Assembly: GCF_020740795.1 (NCBI RefSeq)
Contig: NC_067286.1
Coordinates: 31,334,003 to 31,398,002 of the forward strand
Direction of reading: 5' to 3'
Length of the DNA stretch: 64,000 nt
DNA from: Apus apus
Lineage: Eukaryota > Chordata > Aves > Apodiformes > Apodidae
Shown: one piece after another, positions 60,011 to 64,000 of the stretch
How the letters are laid out: every line of letters starts with the position of its first letter
How positions within the stretch are numbered: the stretch's first letter is position 1
Notes under the pieces: model-generated
Database searches by the model: none
What the model was told of the DNA's origin: nothing
What the model saw: only the letters and a program-made list of their open reading frames with translations
Translations under genes and position numbers: made by a program

Positions 60011-61094
60011 AAAGATGGCAAAAAGAATCTTCTAGACTTCCTCCTGTGACAGTTAGTGGATCATTTATTCAGTGCACATTCTCAGGACTTCAAGAGATTT
60101 TTACAGCAGTCAGTGTTTCCAGCACACTCCTAAGCCCAAGACTGTCCAGTCTGTTGAGACATAATTTATTTTCTGACACATCCTCCTCACTGCTCAGCAA
60201 ATCTTCCTGCTGCTACAGTGCTCCTTCAAGGGCCTTGACCATTTCTCCTGCCCATGAAGAAACACCCTGGCTGAGCCACACCCTGATCCACACACAACTC
60301 AAGTCCCGCATGCTTCGTAGTCAAGGCACTGTAGCCTTCAGAGTCATGCTCCCAGGCCTGCCACTCTGGTTAGTGGCCAATTTCTGTGCCTGCCTCACCC
60401 TTCCCAGTTCTGCCTGGACTTGCAACCAAACACAGCTTGTATCAGGGTGCAGCTTTACTAACTTCAGAGAGACTTGTTAACTTACATTAGGGCAGCACTG
60501 GAATTAAAAATCTGGCCAACCACAACATTTAGTATTTATGAGAAATAAAACCATAGAAAATTATTAATCTAGATGCTACCGAAAAGCAAGCAGCATATCC
60601 CCAAGCTGCTGCCTTTCATTTGGACAACCAGAATACCTCCTGAGGTGAATTAACTTGTGTCTTTCAAACTTTGTAGCACCATGAAAAAAAAAAGCCACCT
60701 TATCTCTACCATATTGCATGATGGTGTGTTGCCACATTTTAATTCTAAATTACACAGACAACCACAGTACGGCACTATATGGAAGTTAAGCATGACTCCT
60801 AGGCTCCTGCCAACTTGCTGGTTTAGCTGTTGTGTTGACATTTCAATTGCCTCAGTTATGTTACTAAGGAGTCATGGAAAAAAAAAAAGAGACAGAAAAA
60901 TACCAGTTAAAGGTTACAGTAACTTTTAGCCCATCAACAAAGAAGCATTTCACAACCTTGAGTTACTCCTGAGAGAACAGCTCAGTAAAACTTTATTCAC
61001 ACAGTCATTACCATAATTTTCAACAACACATTTTCCTCTTCTCAGAGCAACTGATGTGCCCCTTTTAATGCCACATCTTTTCCAGGTCCTGTGT
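60011..61094. other. Intergenic stretch between two CR1 fragments
   Basis: About 1.1 kb with no gene recognised. It contains a minus-strand AATAAA at 60997-60992 that could end PIGH transcripts. The 144-residue open frame near 60046-60480 has no family resemblance. Confidence 0.5.
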
Positions 61095-61522
61095 CACCAT
61101 GTCCCTTCCCCATTCAGCAACAAGTCCACATTTTCCCTGTCTTCCTTTTGCTACTTATGTACTTGCAGAAGCCCTTCTTGTTGCATTTGATATCAATATG
61201 TCAAACTCCAGGTGGGCTTTGTCTTTCCTAGCCACACCTCAGACGGTGTTGCTATATTCCTCCCAGGTCACCTGTCCCTGCTTCAGCTTTCTGTGTACTT
61301 CCTTTTTGTGTGAGTTTTGCCAGGAGCAACTTACTTACCTATACAGGCTTCTTGGCATTTTTGCTTGACTTCCTGCTCATTGAGATGGACTGTTACTGAC
61401 CTTGGAGGAGGTGATTTTTGAATATCAATCAGCTTTCTTGGACCCCTCTTCCCTCTAGGGTCCCAACCCATGGGACTCTTTCAAGCAGACCCCTGAAGAG
61501 GCCAAGGTCTGCTCTCTTATGT
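61095..61522 (-). mobile_element. CR1 LINE internal fragment (endonuclease-RT linker region)
   Basis: Read on the - strand the sequence gives RADLGLFRGLLERVPW and TLEGRGVQES, then IFKNHLLQ, and lower down KRKTG. These are the CR1 ORF2 segment between endonuclease and reverse transcriptase. The copy is short, stop-ridden, and lacks a CR1 3' end, so it is an internal remnant. It lies downstream of the PIGH stop and may be inside or just past its 3' UTR. Confidence 0.72.
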
Positions 61523-61539
61523 TTACTTAATTAAACATA

Positions 61540-62081
61540 AATGAATGCAACAGTGTATTTTAATTGTTATTTTCTTCCTGAAATTTTCCTGTGGATTAGT
61601 AAGTTAACATCCCAGCCCACCCAACAGTTTTGGTATTTGTATATTCTTTTTTCAAACAAAGGGTTAAATAGAAACTAAGAAAATGCACATTTTTGGCAGT
61701 GTGTCCAAGGTTGCATTGTGAGTTTATCAGAATTTTCAGATCCAAACAAGTAATGGATGTTCTTTCCTCCCTTTACTCTGTTTCTCCATAATTCTTTTCT
61801 GGAAAGGCAAGGAAAAATCTTTTTTTGTCTCACTATAAAAAGTTCTGCTCACCTGTCTTCGTAGCAGAAGACTTCAAGGTTCACTTGTGTGATTGAACTG
61901 ACAATTTCTGTAACAACTCTGTGAGTCTGGGCAGGCCTTTAGCCCTAACATCACTGTACGGCTGCACCACTTCCCACTCATCTGTTAAAAAAACAGCCCC
62001 AGGGCAGTTTTGCTTCCTCTTCCATCTGTCTCTCCAAGTCTTGCACCAAGTTTGCTGCCTTGATTATTTTTTTTTTTTTAA
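61540..62081 (-). other. PIGH: PIGH 3' untranslated region (end estimated)
   Basis: Noncoding sequence after the PIGH stop on the - strand. The nearest candidate poly(A) signal is ATTAAA at 61563-61558, giving about 0.54 kb of UTR that ends before a CR1 fragment. A canonical AATAAA lies farther at 60997-60992, which would place the CR1 fragment inside the UTR. The choice is open. Confidence 0.4.
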
Positions 62082-62183
62082 CTATTTTATACCACTTGAT
62101 TGAGGAGCTGTCTTCCTCTGCTCCAGAATTTCTTGACAACTTTTGTACACTTCTATCAAGCAGTCCAGACGCGGCTTGGAGCT
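62082..62183 (-). CDS. PIGH: PIGH last coding exon (C-terminal 33 residues)
   Basis: On the - strand, acceptor TTTAATTCTAG is followed by 34 codons ending in TAG: SSKPRLDCLIEVYKSCQEIL, then EQRKTAPQSSGIK. This matches the human PIGH end (SAKPRLDCLIEIYRSCQEIL). PIGH is a cytoplasm-facing subunit of the ER complex that moves GlcNAc from UDP-GlcNAc to phosphatidylinositol, the first step of GPI-anchor synthesis. Only this exon is in the window; upstream exons would lie beyond the right edge. The final residues are not conserved with human. PIGH converging on PLEKHH1 is the same arrangement as in human. Confidence 0.93.
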   Translation of the reverse strand, partial: SSKPRLDCLIEVYKSCQEILEQRKTAPQSSGIK

Positions 62184-64000
62184 CTAGAATTAAAGTCAAA
62201 CAACAGAGAATGAGGCCCTGAACTGGCTGTAAAAGAGCTGGAAATCTTTAACTTCCCACTGGTGAGATTTGTCAGGCAAGAAAAGGAAATGTGGAGATAA
62301 CTGACACAAAGGTGACTATCAGAAACAGACGTGTAGAAGGAATGCAGTAGCAAGGTACATAGGCATCTTTCCCACATTAAGTCAATGGAGAACGTGTTTG
62401 TTGAGAAATAATTCAGAAAATTCCAGGAGGTGTTTGATGCAAGCTGGTGATACAGGAATGCAAAGCCATTCCATAAGCTGTAGCAGCTCTGTGCTGAAAA
62501 ATACCAGTCCCTAAAGCTGTCAGGTCAAAACACAAGCACCCCTCTGCAGTTAGCCTGAGTGTCTCACCAAAACAGAAATCCTGCCTTCTCTGCTGACGGT
62601 GCACAGTGACAGCATGGAAGAAAATCCACACCTTCCAACCCATTAACCTATCTATTAGACCATACACCCTCTTGAGACCTACCAACAGCAGATTTCCATA
62701 CACTAATCCACCAGCCTAGATGACGTCCACCTTGAAAAAACTACTTTCAGGGCAGGGAATTTAGACACCTGGCCCTTGGCCCCTGCTGGTACTGTCAACA
62801 AAAGTACAACAGAAGGTTAACTGAAAACATCAATTCATTTCACACAAACAGCAAACAGTGGTCAAAGTATAATGATTTTCCATCACTTCTAACCTGGACA
62901 AGATTAAAACTGGCAAGGAGGTGAAAGTTTCCCAGACCCACAGTCTTTATGGTCCCATGACTTTCAAGCTCCCAAAACAGCATTACTGTGTAAAGTCCAT
63001 CAAACATCTCTCCTTGCAAGTGTTGCTTAAGAGAACAATAGGTCAATTCAGCACAGAAAAGCTCCTGTGCTCAGTGACACAGTAAATTATATTTGTGAAG
63101 GCTGACATAACTTAGAGGAACCCAGTGAAGGAGACACAATACATTTACTAATTATTGCTCCTTCAAAACTAAGTAACATACTGACTTGCATGCTAAAGCA
63201 AGAATTACTGACTGGTAATGAATTGCAAACTGACACAGCTCTTTCTGTACCTCCTTTGCTGTTGGAGTCAACTCTACCAATACTAAGATATTTCCCTGGA
63301 AACAAAACTGTTCAGAGTTGAGCTGGGGAGGGGGGGAAGAAACTACACAACTGCTTTGCAGCCTCTTTGAAGCTGGAAAGGAGCATATGTAACTAAAACC
63401 AGGTTCCTAAGTGCAGCTGGAACTTACTAGGTGTTTACTTCCAGCAAATCCTATTTTCTCCCTTGAATATGTGTGAAATACTTAATTTATATTGTTGTTA
63501 GTAAATGTCTTTACAATTGTGGGACTAAGTTAGCAGAAACTATCAGTGGAACAGTCTACTTATGCCTGAAAGTACTTAGGAGAAGACTGTCATAAAAGAA
63601 CAGTCATAAAATGGATGTGGACTACAAAACAACAATCACCAACAGTAGGTGAATTAGAAAGGACAGAGGGGGCTCTAAGCCTCAGCAGTGGAACATGAGA
63701 GGCACCTCTGCACTGCTTACCACCTCTCAAGGATCAGGGCATTGTTGTGTTAGGCATGTAAAGAAAGGCAGAAAGAAAATCTATTCCCAAAATGGGACTA
63801 TGAACAGGTTAGCAAAAGAAGAGAAAGGGGAGACAGGGTAACAGTAAAGCAAACAAGTTATTATACATTAAGCAAATGCTCACAGCTTGTACTGTGATCT
63901 TTGTCAACGGGTGAAGTCATTCTAATGCCAAGGAGGTTTTTATGAGCACTTTTGGCTCAGAGCTGAGAGAAAAATCAACTACAGCACAGTGCTGTAGTTA
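62184..64000 (-). other. PIGH intron upstream of its last exon
   Basis: Sequence from the acceptor at 62184 to the right edge. I searched the - strand for the middle PIGH segments (for example the region around EAIYMQKVIYYL in human) and saw none, so the next exon probably lies outside. The extreme end holds an inverted repeat, listed separately. Confidence 0.6.
63977..63999. repeat. Inverted repeat with 11-bp arms at the right edge
   Basis: Arms AACTACAGCAC and GTGCTGTAGTT separated by a single A; exact reverse complements. It may continue or belong to a repeat past the window edge. Confidence 0.85.

Noticed and set aside
60046-60480. 144-residue open frame between the genes
   Set aside because: No domain, no family resemblance, flanked by transposon debris.

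Overview
This window is vertebrate nuclear DNA, most likely from a bird. The evidence is compact GT-AG introns, a CpG-island promoter, and six degraded copies of CR1, the LINE family typical of birds and other reptiles. No bacterial, plasmid, phage or CRISPR content was seen.

The window is dominated by one multi-exon gene on the + strand that can be read end to end: PLEKHH1 (pleckstrin homology, MyTH4 and FERM domain-containing H1). A CpG island at about 7.59-8.57 kb holds the promoter and a noncoding first exon ending at 8474. I placed 28 coding exons from the start codon at 13819 to the stop at 55789. Together they give 4350 nt in one uninterrupted frame, 1449 residues plus stop. Domain order is an N-terminal coiled coil (about 14-168), a long Ser/Thr-rich linker (169-657), PH1 (about 660-755), PH2 (about 769-878), MyTH4 (about 902-1065) and FERM (about 1079-1410). 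The C-terminus has the form of a PDZ ligand. Every intron is GT-AG except intron 13, which has a GC donor. One 89-nt exon (exon 9) is easy to miss and is required to keep the frame.

Tail to tail with PLEKHH1, on the - strand, lies the last coding exon of PIGH (62082-62183), a subunit of the enzyme that starts GPI-anchor synthesis. The remaining PIGH exons would lie past the right edge. The PLEKHH1-PIGH convergent pair matches human 14q24.1, which supports PLEKHH1 rather than its paralogue PLEKHH2.

The left 7 kb is noncoding upstream DNA: a GC-rich patch at the edge, an AT-rich block with homeodomain-like sites near 0.73-0.86 kb, and a decayed CR1 at 5.77-6.93 kb. Other CR1 pieces sit in intron 1, intron 12, intron 22 and between the two genes. 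I found no undescribed biological system. The points most worth a second look are the GC-AG intron, an in-frame upstream ATG joined to the coding frame by splicing, the exon 9 frame dependence, a strong G-quadruplex motif upstream of exon 3, and two near-perfect palindromes.
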